Position numbers and translations under genes: made by a program
Assembly: GCF_005145045.1 (NCBI RefSeq)
Contig: NZ_CP039691.1
Span: 262,001 to 326,000 of the forward strand
Reading direction: 5' to 3'
Length of the DNA stretch: 64,000 bases
Source of the DNA: Agrobacterium larrymoorei
GTDB lineage: Bacteria; Pseudomonadota; Alphaproteobacteria; Rhizobiales; Rhizobiaceae
The notes under the pieces: generated by a model
The model's database searches: none
Told to the model about the DNA's origin: nothing
The model's input: only the letters and a program-made list of their open reading frames with translations
Shown here: one piece after another, positions 46,456 through 56,045 of the stretch
How the letters are laid out: each line of letters begins with the position of its first letter
How positions within the stretch are numbered: position 1 is the stretch's first letter

Positions 46456-47115
46456 TCAGCGCGCGCCGAAAATCGCGGAGCCGACTCGAACGCTCGTCGC
46501 GCCGAATTCGATGGCGGTTTCGAAATCGCCGGACATGCCCATGGACAGCTTTTCCAGACCGCATTCCTTCGCAAGCTTACCCAGCAACGCGAAATGCGGG
46601 CCGGGATTTTCATCGGCAGGCGGAATGCACATCAGGCCCTCGACGGCGATCTTCAACTCATCGCGGCACATGCTGACGAAAGCTGCGGTTTCGCGTGGAT
46701 CGATTCCCGCCTTTTGCGGCTCAAGCCCCGTATTGACCTGCACATAGAAGCGCAGTGCCCTGCCCTGCTTCTGGCATTCCTCGGAAAGCGCCCGCGCGAT
46801 CTTCTCGCGGTCCACGCTTTGAATGACGTCGAAAAGCGCCACCGCATCCGCCGACTTGTTGGATTGCAGCGGGCCGATCAGGTGGAGTTCGATATCCGGC
46901 GTCTTTTCCTTAAGCGCTGGCCATTTGCCCTGCGCTTCCTGAACCCGGTTTTCACCGAAAACGCGCTGTCCGCAATCCATCACCGGCTGGATTGCATCTG
47001 CGTCGAAGGTCTTGGAGACGGCGACCAGATTGACATCGGTGGGTTTGCGACCGGCCTTTTCGGCTGTGCTGCTGATCCGATGCCTGACCTCTTCGAGACG
47101 CGCTTCGATTTCCAT
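46456..47115 (-). CDS. yggS: YggS/PROSC-family PLP homeostasis protein
   Basis: A 219-residue protein of the alanine-racemase-like TIM-barrel family that binds pyridoxal phosphate and buffers its level. Motifs: LVAVSKTFDADAI with the PLP lysine (about residue 35), FGENRVQEAQGKW, LHLIGPLQSNK, VNTGLEPQKAG and LSMGMSGDFETAIEFGATSVRVGSAIFG. ATG 47115 begins the conserved region. It is divergent from leuS with a 190-bp spacer in which I see no further gene. Confidence 0.95.
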   Translation of the reverse strand: MEIEARLEEVRHRISSTAEKAGRKPTDVNLVAVSKTFDADAIQPVMDCGQRVFGENRVQEAQGKWPALKEKTPDIELHLIGPLQSNKSADAVALFDVIQSVDREKIARALSEECQKQGRALRFYVQVNTGLEPQKAGIDPRETAAFVSMCRDELKIAVEGLMCIPPADENPGPHFALLGKLAKECGLEKLSMGMSGDFETAIEFGATSVRVGSAIFGAR

Positions 47116-47307
47116 GACAAAGACCTTCGTTTGAATGCGTTAGCAGGCTAGGTAAACGCGCTTCGCCTTGATGCCAAGCGCGATTGTCACCATTTAAGCG
47201 CGGTAGCGTGAAGATTGTCCCGCGAAACCCCTCCCAAACTTGACGCATGGGTCGTTTCATGGTGAAGGTCAGCGCAAATTTACCCTCGATACCCGGATTT
47301 CAGAAGT

Positions 47308-49938
47308 ATGGCCATCGAACGTTATAATCCTCGCGACGCCGAGCCGCGCTGGCAGCAGCAGTGGAACGAAGACAAGGTTTTCGTCACAGACAACAGCGAT
47401 GCACGCGAGAAATATTACGTTCTTGAGATGTTCCCGTACCCTTCGGGCCGCATCCACATGGGTCATGTGCGCAATTACGCCATGGGCGATGTCGTTGCGC
47501 GTTACAAGCGCGCACGCGGTTATAACGTCCTGCACCCCATGGGCTGGGATGCCTTCGGCATGCCTGCGGAAAATGCCGCCATGCAGAACAAGGTTCACCC
47601 CAAGGACTGGACCTACCAGAACATTGCGAGCATGCGCAGCCAGCTGAAGTCCATGGGCCTGTCTCTGGACTGGACGCGCGAATTTGCGACCTGCGATGTG
47701 GATTATTACCACCGCCAGCAGTCGCTGTTCATCGACTTCATGGAGAAGGGGCTGGTTTACCGCAAGCAATCCAAGGTCAACTGGGACCCGGTCGATCATA
47801 CCGTTCTGGCCAACGAGCAGGTTATCGACGGGCGCGGCTGGCGCTCCGGTGCTTTGGTCGAACAGCGTGAACTGACGCAGTGGTTCTTCCGCATTACCGA
47901 TTTCAGTCAGGATCTGCTGGACTCGCTGGATGAGCTGGACCAGTGGCCGGAAAAAGTCCGTCTGATGCAGAAGAACTGGATTGGCAAGTCCGAAGGTCTG
48001 TCGCTGCGCTGGCAGACGGTTGCTGCAACAGCACCTGCCGGTTTCGATGACGTTACGGTTTATACGACACGCCCGGACACTCTGTTCGGTGCATCCTTCC
48101 TTGCCATTGCCGCAGACCATCCGCTGGCGAAGAAGCTGGCGGAAAACAACGCCGAGATCGCCGAATTCTGCGACGAATGCCGTCGTCAGGGAACGTCTCT
48201 GGCAGCATTGGAAACGGCTGAAAAGAAGGGCATGGATACGGGCGTCAAGGTCGTGCATCCGCTGGATCACTCCTGGGAGCTGCCGGTCTATATCGCCAAC
48301 TTCGTTCTGATGGATTATGGCACGGGCGCCATCTTCGGCTGCCCGTCCGGCGATCAACGCGACCTGGATTTCGCCCGCAAATACGGGCTGCCGGTCGTGC
48401 CTGTCGTGATGCCGGAAGATGGTGATGCCGAGACCTTCGCTGTTGGCGACGAGGCCTATGTCGATGACGGCATCATGATCAACTCCAAGTTCCTGAACGG
48501 CATGAAGACGACGGATGCTTTCGAAGCCGTCGTCACCAGGCTGTCCGCTCAGACGCTGGGCAATGAGCCGCAGGCAGAGCGCAAGGTGAATTTCCGCCTG
48601 CGCGACTGGGGCATTTCGCGCCAGCGTTATTGGGGTTGCCCGATCCCGGTCATTCACTGCGAAGTCTGTGGCGTCGTGCCGGTTCCGAAGAAGGATCTTC
48701 CGGTCAAGCTGCCCGATGACGTGACTTTCGATGTGCCCGGCAACCCGCTGGATCGCCACGCGACCTGGCGTCACGTTGCCTGCCCGCAATGCGGTCATGA
48801 TGCACGGCGCGAAACCGACACCATGGATACCTTCGTGGATTCCAGCTGGTACTTCACCCGCTTTACCGCGCCGTGGGAAGACCAGCCGACCGACCCGAAG
48901 GTCGCCAATCGCTGGCTGCCTGTAGACCAGTATATTGGCGGTATCGAACACGCGATCCTGCATCTGCTCTATTCCCGCTTCTTCACCCGCGCGATGAAGG
49001 AAACCGGCCATGTGGACGTGAAGGAGCCCTTCAAGGGCCTGTTCACGCAGGGCATGGTGGTGCATGAGACCTATCGCCTCGGTGAAGGCCAGAACGGCCA
49101 GTGGGTCGTACCGGCAGACATCCGCATCGAAGAAGTAGACGGCAAGCGCCGCGCCTTCATGCTGGAAGGCGGCGAGGAAGTCGCTATCGGCTCCATCGAG
49201 AAGATGTCGAAGTCGAAGAAGAACGTGGTCGATCCGGACGATATCATTGCGTCTTACGGCGCCGATACCGCCCGTTTCTTCGTCCTCTCGGATAGCCCAC
49301 CGGATCGCGACGTGATCTGGTCGGAAGCAGGTGTCGAAGGCGCGCATCGCTTCGTGCAGCGCGTCTGGCGCATCGTCGGTGAAGCAGCGGAAGAGCTCAA
49401 GACGGTGAACGCCGCTCCTGCAACGGAAGGCGAAGGTCTTGTCGTGTCCAAGGCCGCGCACAAGACGCTGAAGGCCGTTCAGGAGTATCTGGACAAGCTC
49501 GCCTTCAACAAGGCGATTGCCCGCATCTATGAATTCGTCAACACGATTGCCGGGCCTCTGGCCGAGATCGCTGCTGGCGGCAAGCCGAACGATGTGAAGG
49601 CAGCCGCGCGCGAAGCGGTCGAAATCCTTATCCGCATGATCGCGCCGATGACCCCGCATCTGGCGGAAGAGTGCTGGACGGTGCTGGGCAATAGCGGTCT
49701 GGTCGCGCAGTCGGCGTGGCCGAATTTCGTTCCCGCGCTGGTCGAGGAGAACGATGTCGTTCTGCCGATCCAGATCAACGGCAAGAAGCGTGGCGAATTG
49801 ACAATCGCGCGCGATGCGGATCAAGATGCCGTCCGCGCCGCCGTGCTGGAAGTGGATGCCGTGAAAGCGGCGCTGGCCGGTGCCGAGCCGAAGAAAATCA
49901 TCGTGGTTCCACAAAGGATTGTGAACATTGTTGTCTGA
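47308..49938 (+). CDS. leuS: Leucyl-tRNA synthetase LeuS
   Basis: An 876-residue class I synthetase of bacterial type. The HIGH motif appears as HMGH near residue 50 ([12 protein letters not shown]), the CP1 editing domain has [12 protein letters not shown] near 252, and KMSKSKKN lies near 632, followed by the anticodon-binding helices and a C-terminal domain. ATG 47308 starts the normal [16 protein letters not shown]. The 3' end overlaps lptE by 11 bases. A long reading frame on the opposite strand here is an artefact of codon composition. Confidence 0.97.
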   Translation: MAIERYNPRDAEPRWQQQWNEDKVFVTDNSDAREKYYVLEMFPYPSGRIHMGHVRNYAMGDVVARYKRARGYNVLHPMGWDAFGMPAENAAMQNKVHPKDWTYQNIASMRSQLKSMGLSLDWTREFATCDVDYYHRQQSLFIDFMEKGLVYRKQSKVNWDPVDHTVLANEQVIDGRGWRSGALVEQRELTQWFFRITDFSQDLLDSLDELDQWPEKVRLMQKNWIGKSEGLSLRWQTVAATAPAGFDDVTVYTTRPDTLFGASFLAIAADHPLAKKLAENNAEIAEFCDECRRQGTSLAALETAEKKGMDTGVKVVHPLDHSWELPVYIANFVLMDYGTGAIFGCPSGDQRDLDFARKYGLPVVPVVMPEDGDAETFAVGDEAYVDDGIMINSKFLNGMKTTDAFEAVVTRLSAQTLGNEPQAERKVNFRLRDWGISRQRYWGCPIPVIHCEVCGVVPVPKKDLPVKLPDDVTFDVPGNPLDRHATWRHVACPQCGHDARRETDTMDTFVDSSWYFTRFTAPWEDQPTDPKVANRWLPVDQYIGGIEHAILHLLYSRFFTRAMKETGHVDVKEPFKGLFTQGMVVHETYRLGEGQNGQWVVPADIRIEEVDGKRRAFMLEGGEEVAIGSIEKMSKSKKNVVDPDDIIASYGADTARFFVLSDSPPDRDVIWSEAGVEGAHRFVQRVWRIVGEAAEELKTVNAAPATEGEGLVVSKAAHKTLKAVQEYLDKLAFNKAIARIYEFVNTIAGPLAEIAAGGKPNDVKAAAREAVEILIRMIAPMTPHLAEECWTVLGNSGLVAQSAWPNFVPALVEENDVVLPIQINGKKRGELTIARDADQDAVRAAVLEVDAVKAALAGAEPKKIIVVPQRIVNIVV

Positions 49939-50476
49939 TGCCTATTCCAGATGGGGCCGCGTAGCAGCGGCAATTTCAGTCGTTCTCTTCGCTGGCCTTC
50001 TGGCGGGTTGCCAGGTGCGCCCTCTCTATGGCGAAGCTTCGGGAACGCGTGAGAAGCTGGCTTCGGTCAACTTTTCTCCAGCCAGCGACCGGCTGACACA
50101 GGAAGTGCGTAACCATCTCGTATTTCTGGCTTACGGCGGCGAAGGCTCGCCGACGAAGACGGATTATCAGGTGAAGCTCGTCGTCACGTCCAGCGCGACC
50201 TCCACCGAGGTCACGAACGATACGAGCCTTTCGGCTGCCAAGAACAATTATGACGGTCCCTATCCGGGTCGCGTTACCATGACGGGCCAATATGTGCTGA
50301 CGCGCGTGTCGGACGGTCAGGTGCTACGTTCCGCCAAGCGCACCGTCACCTCCATGCTCGACCTGCCACAGCAGGAATTTGCCAAGATCCGCGCCATTCG
50401 TGACGGTGAAAACCGTGCCGCGCGCGAACTGGCCGAGATCATCCGCACGGACATTGCCGCCACGCTCAGCCGATGA
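49928..50476 (+). CDS. lptE: LPS-assembly lipoprotein LptE
   Basis: A 182-residue outer-membrane lipoprotein that, with LptD, forms the lipopolysaccharide translocon. An N-terminal hydrophobic segment ends in the lipobox LLAGC (cysteine near residue 28), followed by QVRPLYGE, typical of alphaproteobacterial LptE (COG2980). The start is TTG 49928 or the next TTG at 49931, overlapping the end of leuS. Position between leuS and holA is the conserved context for this weakly conserved family and supports the call. Confidence 0.9.
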   Translation: MLSDAYSRWGRVAAAISVVLFAGLLAGCQVRPLYGEASGTREKLASVNFSPASDRLTQEVRNHLVFLAYGGEGSPTKTDYQVKLVVTSSATSTEVTNDTSLSAAKNNYDGPYPGRVTMTGQYVLTRVSDGQVLRSAKRTVTSMLDLPQQEFAKIRAIRDGENRAARELAEIIRTDIAATLSR

Positions 50477-50485
50477 GCTGCGACC

Positions 50486-51523
50486 ATGACGGAAATAAAG
50501 TCTCATGAATTCGAACGCTTCGCCGAGAACCCGGCGGAGCGTTTTCGCATCTTCGTCCTGTACGGGCCTGACCGCGGTCTCGTTTCCGAGCGCGCCGCAG
50601 CCATTGCCTCCAAGACCGGTATCGATCCCAACGATGCCTTTGCGTCCCTGAAGCTTGCCGTGACCGATCTGCAGGGTGATCCCGGGCGGCTTCTGGATGA
50701 GGTCAATGCCATCGGTCTCTTCGGCGGAGAAAAGCTTGTCTGGGTGAAGGGCGCTGCAAACGAGAAAGCGCTTGTGGATGCGCTTAACGTGCTGGCTGAG
50801 ACGCCGCCTCAATCGAGCTTTCTGATCATCGAAGCCGGTGACATCAAGAAGGGTGTCGGCCTGCGCAAGATCGCCGAGCCGTCGCGGGCTATTGCTGCCA
50901 TTCCCTGCTACGCGGACGATGCCCGTTCGCTGAACGCGCTGATCGATCACGAGCTCGCAGATGAACAGCTTCGCATATCGCCAGCGGCGCGCCAGCGTCT
51001 GATCGAATCGCTTGGTGGCGACCGCATCGCGTCGCGCAACGAGGTCAGGAAGCTGGCGCTCTATTGCCGTGGTCGCGATGTGATCGAAGAGGATGATGTT
51101 GCGGCGATCATAGGCGATGCCAGCGCGGTTTCCGCCGACGATGCCGTGGATGCCATTCTGAAAGGCGACCGCAATGCCTTCTTCCACGCAACGCAGAAGA
51201 TCATTTCCTCAAAGACCCCGATCTTTCTCGTGCTTCAGGGGTGCCTGCGGCAGTTCCAGCTTCTCGACCAGATGCGGGCCGAAATGGATGAGAAGAAGCT
51301 GCAGGCCGGTCAGGTCATGCAGACGCTCGGGCGCGGCATTCACTTTCGGCGCAAGCCGGTGATCGAGCGGGCGCTCAGAACATGGCAGCCAGCGGCGATT
51401 GCGCGTGAGATGAACCGATTACAGTCCGCCATCCTCCAAAGCCGTCAGAGGCAAAGCCTGGAGGAAAGCGTGGCACTTTTAACGCTGCTCGCTACAACGC
51501 TTCAGGCGGGACGAGGGAGTTGA
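50486..51523 (+). CDS. holA: DNA polymerase III delta subunit HolA
   Basis: A 345-residue clamp-loader delta subunit that opens the beta sliding clamp. It has FRIFVLYGPDRGLVSERAAAIA near the N-terminus, FGGEKLVWVKGA, the FLIIEAGDIKKG segment and the C-terminal helical collar. There is no functional Walker A, as expected for delta. It follows lptE by nine bases. In many relatives this leuS-lptE-holA trio adjoins parB; here it is about 45 kb away. Confidence 0.93.
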   Translation: MTEIKSHEFERFAENPAERFRIFVLYGPDRGLVSERAAAIASKTGIDPNDAFASLKLAVTDLQGDPGRLLDEVNAIGLFGGEKLVWVKGAANEKALVDALNVLAETPPQSSFLIIEAGDIKKGVGLRKIAEPSRAIAAIPCYADDARSLNALIDHELADEQLRISPAARQRLIESLGGDRIASRNEVRKLALYCRGRDVIEEDDVAAIIGDASAVSADDAVDAILKGDRNAFFHATQKIISSKTPIFLVLQGCLRQFQLLDQMRAEMDEKKLQAGQVMQTLGRGIHFRRKPVIERALRTWQPAAIAREMNRLQSAILQSRQRQSLEESVALLTLLATTLQAGRGS

Positions 51524-51607
51524 GGTTCGGCAGGCAGGCGGCGCTGTCATACGTCGCAGAATAATGACTGCATTTGTCTCAACGTAGAAAGCGGCTCACA
51601 GACATTG

Positions 51608-51640
51608 AAAAAGCCTCCTCAGCTTTGCCGGGAGGCTTTT
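51608..51640. terminator. Bidirectional terminator between holA and fdxA
   Basis: AAAAAGCCTCC (51608-51618) and GGAGGCTTTT (51631-51640) form a stem with a 12-base loop, flanked by A- and T-runs, between convergent genes. Confidence 0.88.
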
Positions 51641-51664
51641 AAAATTCGCGCAGTAGATTCTCGC

Positions 51665-52003
51665 TCAGTCGCCCTTGCCGGGCTCTGCGGAGAAATAGAG
51701 GTCCAGCTTGCCTTCCACGCCGTCCATTTCCTTGGCTTCCGGCATAGGGTCGCGTTTGACCGTGATATTCGGCCAGATGGCGGCATATTCGGCATTCAGC
51801 TTCAGCCACTTGTCGAGACCCGGCTCCGTATCCGGCTTGATGGCCTCGGCGGGACATTCCGGCTCGCATACGCCGCAGTCGATGCACTCATCGGGATTGA
51901 TCGCCAGAAAATTCTCGCCCTCATAGAAGCAGTCCACGGGGCAGACTTCAACACAGTCGGTATATTTGCAGCGGATGCAATTGTCGGTCACGACATACGT
52001 CAT
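51665..52003 (-). CDS. fdxA: Seven-iron ferredoxin FdxA
   Basis: A 112-residue 7Fe ferredoxin with one [3Fe-4S] and one [4Fe-4S] cluster. It begins [25 protein letters not shown], the first cluster pattern, followed by [12 protein letters not shown], the second. The C-terminal extension ([16 protein letters not shown]) is characteristic of Azotobacter-type FdI in alphaproteobacteria. It likely transfers electrons in the cytoplasm; the partner is not visible here. About 250 bp upstream is non-coding with no recognised element. Confidence 0.96.
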   Translation of the reverse strand: MTYVVTDNCIRCKYTDCVEVCPVDCFYEGENFLAINPDECIDCGVCEPECPAEAIKPDTEPGLDKWLKLNAEYAAIWPNITVKRDPMPEAKEMDGVEGKLDLYFSAEPGKGD

Positions 52004-52257
52004 GATGAACTCCAGAATATGCAGGCCGGGTGGTTTGGCTTTGAAACGGAAGCCCTCGCCCGGAATTCAGATAGGGCATTTTGGCAAGTGAGGTAATGCC
52101 TTTGCCAGCAGATAGCAAGGATAAACAATCCTGAAAAACAGGCTCATCTTAGTGATTTATTCTAAAGCGTCGAGGGCGTTCTGATTCGCTCGTCGGCAGA
52201 CCATGCATGTGGCGAACGGTCTTCGGTAAGCAGTGACACTGAGTGTTGCCGTGATCC

Positions 52258-52668
52258 TTAGTCGTCGCTGCTGTCATCCATGAATCTGTCGAGCGCGCGG
52301 CGCTCCTTCTTCGTCGGGCGACCGCTGCCGGGCTCACGGACGGCCTGCTCAAGCAATGTCAGGCGCTCGCCGGGTTCTTTCGGTGGTGTCTGGTCATCAT
52401 AAAGCAGTTTGGCTTCTTCATAAGGGCCGCGTCGATCTCCCGCTGCCTTTACTATGAGAACACGGTCGACGCGCTCCAGGCCGATGTCCAGCCGGTCACC
52501 GATCTTTACCACATGGCTTGCCTGACGGACCGGCGCGCCGTTGATGCGGACATTGCCGGACTGGATATAGCTTTGCGCCAAAGAGCGGGATTTGACCATA
52601 CGGGCGAAGAACAGCCACTTATCGAGGCGCTGGCGCCCTGAATCCTGTGACTGTTCCTTTTCGCCCAT
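52258..52668 (-). CDS. S4-domain RNA-binding protein (Hsp15-like)
   Basis: A 136-residue protein with an N-terminal S4 RNA-binding domain (RQRLDKWLFFARMVKSRSLAQ to VRQASHVVKIGDRL, about residues 12-60) and a charged C-terminal tail. Such Hsp15/RlbA proteins bind stalled 50S subunits or rRNA. It begins four bases downstream of the helicase stop on the same strand, suggesting one RNA-processing operon. Confidence 0.9.
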   Translation of the reverse strand: MGEKEQSQDSGRQRLDKWLFFARMVKSRSLAQSYIQSGNVRINGAPVRQASHVVKIGDRLDIGLERVDRVLIVKAAGDRRGPYEEAKLLYDDQTPPKEPGERLTLLEQAVREPGSGRPTKKERRALDRFMDDSSDD

Positions 52669-52672
52669 GGCC

Positions 52673-55600
52673 TTACTTCTTCAACTGCTCCTTGAGAGCA
52701 GCGAGTTTTGCGAATGGAGAATCCGGGTCCATCGGCTTTTCCTTGCGCGGTGGCTTGGATTCGAAGCGCTGCTGACCCTGTGGCTTACCGCCACGGTCGT
52801 TACGCTCTGGCCGATCCTTGCGCTCGCCGCGATCATGACGCTCATTGCGGTTGTTGCCGCGGCCGTTGTTGTTGTCCGGACGTCCGCCTTCGCGCTTGCG
52901 ATCACCGTCGCGGTTGAAGTTCTGACGGTTGCCCTGACGGCCCTCGCCTGCGTCGCCGCGACGCTCTCCTTCACCGCGATTACCTTCGCCACGGTTACCG
53001 GCATTGCGGTTGCCCGGACGGCGATTGTCGGTGCGCTGGTTGTCGTTGCGGCCACCCGGACGCCACAGCAGAACCGGCTTCGGCTCGGCATTCTCGGTGG
53101 CAGCGTCGTCGGCCTTGGCCTCGGCAGGTGCCTCGTCCGTCTTGGCTTCGGTCGCAACTTCCGCAGAAGCTTCGCCTTCGGAAGTTTCCTCGGCATCTGC
53201 ATCGTCATGCGCTGTTTCTTCGGCGGGAGCGGCTTCGGTTGCCTCTACCTTGGTGGCATCACCGCTCTGGCTGGCGAGGAAGCTTGCTGCCTCTTCTGCC
53301 GAAACCTGATCGGCGCGGTAGCCAAGACCCTTCAGAATCTCTTCCATATCGTCCAGCGTCGCACCAAGGATCGACAGCATCGCTGTCGTGGTGGTGAAGC
53401 GGCGACCGTCATATGCGCCTTCAGGGCGCGGCTGTGTGCCGGGCTTCCACTGGAGCAGCGGACGGATCAGGTCGGCCAGACGCTCAAGAATATCGATGCG
53501 GACGGCGCGTTTGCCGAGGAAGCGGAAACCGGCCAGCTTGTAGAACATGCGTTCATAGCTGGAATCCGTAACGACAGAGGTACGACCGGCTGCCAGAACC
53601 GGGATGAGATCGCCATAGCCGGGCTTGCCGAGACCATCATTTTTCAACGCCCAGAGAAGCGTAACGAGTTCTGCGGGTGCCGGCTTTAGCAGCGCAGGCA
53701 GGAAAACATGGTAAGCGCCGAAGCGGATGCCATAGCGGCGCATGGAGGCGCGCGCATCCTGATCCAGCGTCTTGACCTCTTCCGCCACATCGCGACGGAA
53801 AAGCACGCCGAGATTTTCGACCAGCTGGAAGGCAAGGCCCTTTGCCAGGCCCTGAAGGTCTTCGGCACGGGAAATATCGTCCAGAGGCTTCAGCACGGTG
53901 GCAATCTGGTGGTTTACGAAGCGCTCGATACGGGCAACGGCGTGATCGCGCGCATTGCCGTTCAGCTGCTCGTCCGCCAGAATGATGACGCGCGGCTTCA
54001 TGATATTGTCACCGGCGGTCAGGCGTGCGACCGGGTCGCCCAGCCAACGGACCAAACCGTCCGAGCTCAAGGCGAGATCGCCATTGCCGCTGGCATGGAG
54101 ACGCGCAGCGCGAGCCTCGAATTCCAACGCCAGCGCCTTTTGCGCAGCCGCTTGCACGGCCTTGGCATCTGGACCTTCGGTTCCCGCAACCGGCGTAAAC
54201 CGGAATCCCGCCAATTGACCGACATGATGTCCTTCTACGAAGACATCACCATTCACACTGATTTCAGCTTCAAGCATCGCATTCTCTCTTAGGCGCCTCA
54301 TGAGCACAGATGTCCTGCGATCAACAAAGCGTTTCGTCAACCTTTCATGTAGCGCATCGGACAATCGATCCTCGATTTCCCGTGTCTTTTCTTGCCAGTG
54401 TGTCGGATCGGCAAGCCATCCTGGGCGGTTCGATACATACGTCCATGTTCTGATCTGCGCAATCCTTGCAGAAAGCGTATCGATCTCGCCGTCCGTCCGG
54501 TCTGCTCGGCGCACCTGTTCGGCCATGAAATTCTCATTGACCGTGCCGCGTTTGACGAGATCGAAATAGAGCGTCGAAATCAGATCGGCATGTTGTGCAG
54601 GCGCGATGCGGCGATAATCCGGCAAGGCGCAGGCTTCCCACAATCTTTCAACACGTTCGGCGGTTGTCGTAATGTCGATGATCTCGGGATAGCGCGACAG
54701 ATATTCCAGCGATTGCTGGTCGATAGCGGGAAGCGCTCTGGACAGTCCCTGAACCGTTGGCGCGGCATCGAGGCTCGCCTGAAGATTTCTGATAGACGAG
54801 AAATCGAAGTTCTTCGTGCGCCATTGCAGCACTTTGACCGGATCGAACTCATGTGATTCGATGCGCTCGACCAGCTCGTCATCCAGCGGATCGACGCGAC
54901 CCGTCACGCCAAACGTGCCGTCGCGCAGATGGCGACCCGCGCGCCCGGCGATCTGGCCCATTTCAGCCGGATTAAGATTGCGGAACTGGTAGCCGTCAAA
55001 TTTGCGATCCTGGGCGAAGGCGACATGGTCGACATCGAGATTGAGGCCCATGCCGATAGCGTCGGTCGCTACCAGATATTCGACATCACCGTTCTGATAG
55101 AGGCCAACCTGCGCATTGCGGGTGCGCGGGGAGAGGGCGCCAAGCACCACCGCAGCCCCGCCGCGCTGACGGCGGACCAGCTCCGCGATGGCGTAAACCT
55201 CGTCTGCAGAGAAAGCCACGATGGCCGTGCGCTGGGGCAGGCGGGTGATTTTCTTCGAGCCGGCGTAAAATAGCTGCGACAGGCGAGGGCGCTCGACCAT
55301 GACGATGCCGGGCAGCAGCTTTTCGAGGATCGGGCGCATGGTTCCCGCACCCAGCAGCAGTGTTTCTTCCCTGCCGCGCAGATGGAGTACGCGGTCGGTG
55401 AAGATATGCCCGCGTTCCAGATCACCCGCCAGCTGCACTTCGTCGATGGCAACGAAAGCGGCATTCGTCTCGCGCGGCATGGCTTCCACGGTGCAGACAG
55501 AATATTTGGCGCGTGGAGGGGAAATCTTCTCTTCGCCGGTAATCAGCGCCACATTGGGCGCACCGACCTTTTCCACCAGCCGCGTATAGACCTCGCGGGC

Positions 55601-55726
55601 CAAGAGGCGCAGTGGCAGACCGATAACGCCGCTTCCATGCGCCACCATGCGTTCGATGGCATAATGGGTCTTGCCGGTATTTGTCGGTCCAAGAACGGCC
55701 GTCACACCGCGGCCGCTCAAGATCAT
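52673..55726 (-). CDS. SUV3-like ATP-dependent DExH RNA helicase with Arg/Asn/Gly-rich tail
   Basis: A 1017-residue superfamily 2 helicase resembling mitochondrial SUV3. Walker A GPTNTGKTHYA lies at about residues 13-23, the Walker B variant DEVQ near 95, and the second RecA domain has GMGLNLDVDHVAF and GQIAGRAGRHLRDGTFG. The C-terminal 200 residues turn acidic-alanine-rich and then Arg/Asn/Gly-rich (many RGE, NRN, RGG-like repeats), probably an RNA-binding disordered tail. ATG 55726 (MILSGRGVTAVLGP) is preferred; the frame is open to a TTG at 55825 but lacks a ribosome site at either, so the start is tentative. Confidence 0.9.
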   Translation of the reverse strand: MILSGRGVTAVLGPTNTGKTHYAIERMVAHGSGVIGLPLRLLAREVYTRLVEKVGAPNVALITGEEKISPPRAKYSVCTVEAMPRETNAAFVAIDEVQLAGDLERGHIFTDRVLHLRGREETLLLGAGTMRPILEKLLPGIVMVERPRLSQLFYAGSKKITRLPQRTAIVAFSADEVYAIAELVRRQRGGAAVVLGALSPRTRNAQVGLYQNGDVEYLVATDAIGMGLNLDVDHVAFAQDRKFDGYQFRNLNPAEMGQIAGRAGRHLRDGTFGVTGRVDPLDDELVERIESHEFDPVKVLQWRTKNFDFSSIRNLQASLDAAPTVQGLSRALPAIDQQSLEYLSRYPEIIDITTTAERVERLWEACALPDYRRIAPAQHADLISTLYFDLVKRGTVNENFMAEQVRRADRTDGEIDTLSARIAQIRTWTYVSNRPGWLADPTHWQEKTREIEDRLSDALHERLTKRFVDRRTSVLMRRLRENAMLEAEISVNGDVFVEGHHVGQLAGFRFTPVAGTEGPDAKAVQAAAQKALALEFEARAARLHASGNGDLALSSDGLVRWLGDPVARLTAGDNIMKPRVIILADEQLNGNARDHAVARIERFVNHQIATVLKPLDDISRAEDLQGLAKGLAFQLVENLGVLFRRDVAEEVKTLDQDARASMRRYGIRFGAYHVFLPALLKPAPAELVTLLWALKNDGLGKPGYGDLIPVLAAGRTSVVTDSSYERMFYKLAGFRFLGKRAVRIDILERLADLIRPLLQWKPGTQPRPEGAYDGRRFTTTTAMLSILGATLDDMEEILKGLGYRADQVSAEEAASFLASQSGDATKVEATEAAPAEETAHDDADAEETSEGEASAEVATEAKTDEAPAEAKADDAATENAEPKPVLLWRPGGRNDNQRTDNRRPGNRNAGNRGEGNRGEGERRGDAGEGRQGNRQNFNRDGDRKREGGRPDNNNGRGNNRNERHDRGERKDRPERNDRGGKPQGQQRFESKPPRKEKPMDPDSPFAKLAALKEQLKK

Positions 55727-56045
55727 GGGGCGAAAATTCAACGTACTATCCGCGAAATCGAAGACACTCAATGTTTGAAGCCAGATGCGTGCAGAGCATT
55801 CGGCCTCTTTCTCCACACATGGCAATCGCGAGCGGCAAAGGCAAGGCGGAAAGCGAGAATGCTCGCCGCGGATGCAATTTCATCTGTAAAAACCGGCTAA
55901 AACGCCGAATAGCAGTGGCTGAAGAACAGGTTGAGAACGAATCGGAGACGAATCGCTGACTCGTGATGATTCAGGATTTGTTCACGGCAAGATGTGGGTC
56001 TCGTTATTCAACCCAACACCAGATGCTGAATCAGAAAATCCTGTT
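55727..56045. other. Intergenic region upstream of the helicase gene
   Basis: About 320 bp. It may contain up to 33 codons of a longer helicase N-terminus (to TTG 55825); the rest would carry the helicase promoter and the 3' region of the UbiH-family gene. I see no gene or clear terminator in it. Confidence 0.5.

Noticed and set aside
47269..49914. An 881-residue open reading frame antisense to leuS
   Set aside because: It mirrors leuS codon phase, has no recognisable domain, and leuS has full motifs. High GC leaves the antisense frame open by chance.
55967..56043. Inverted TGATTCA/TGAATCA and CAGGATTT/AAATCCTG pairs after the UbiH-family gene
   Set aside because: The two pairs are in an order that cannot nest into one hairpin, and there is no T-tract; probably chance.
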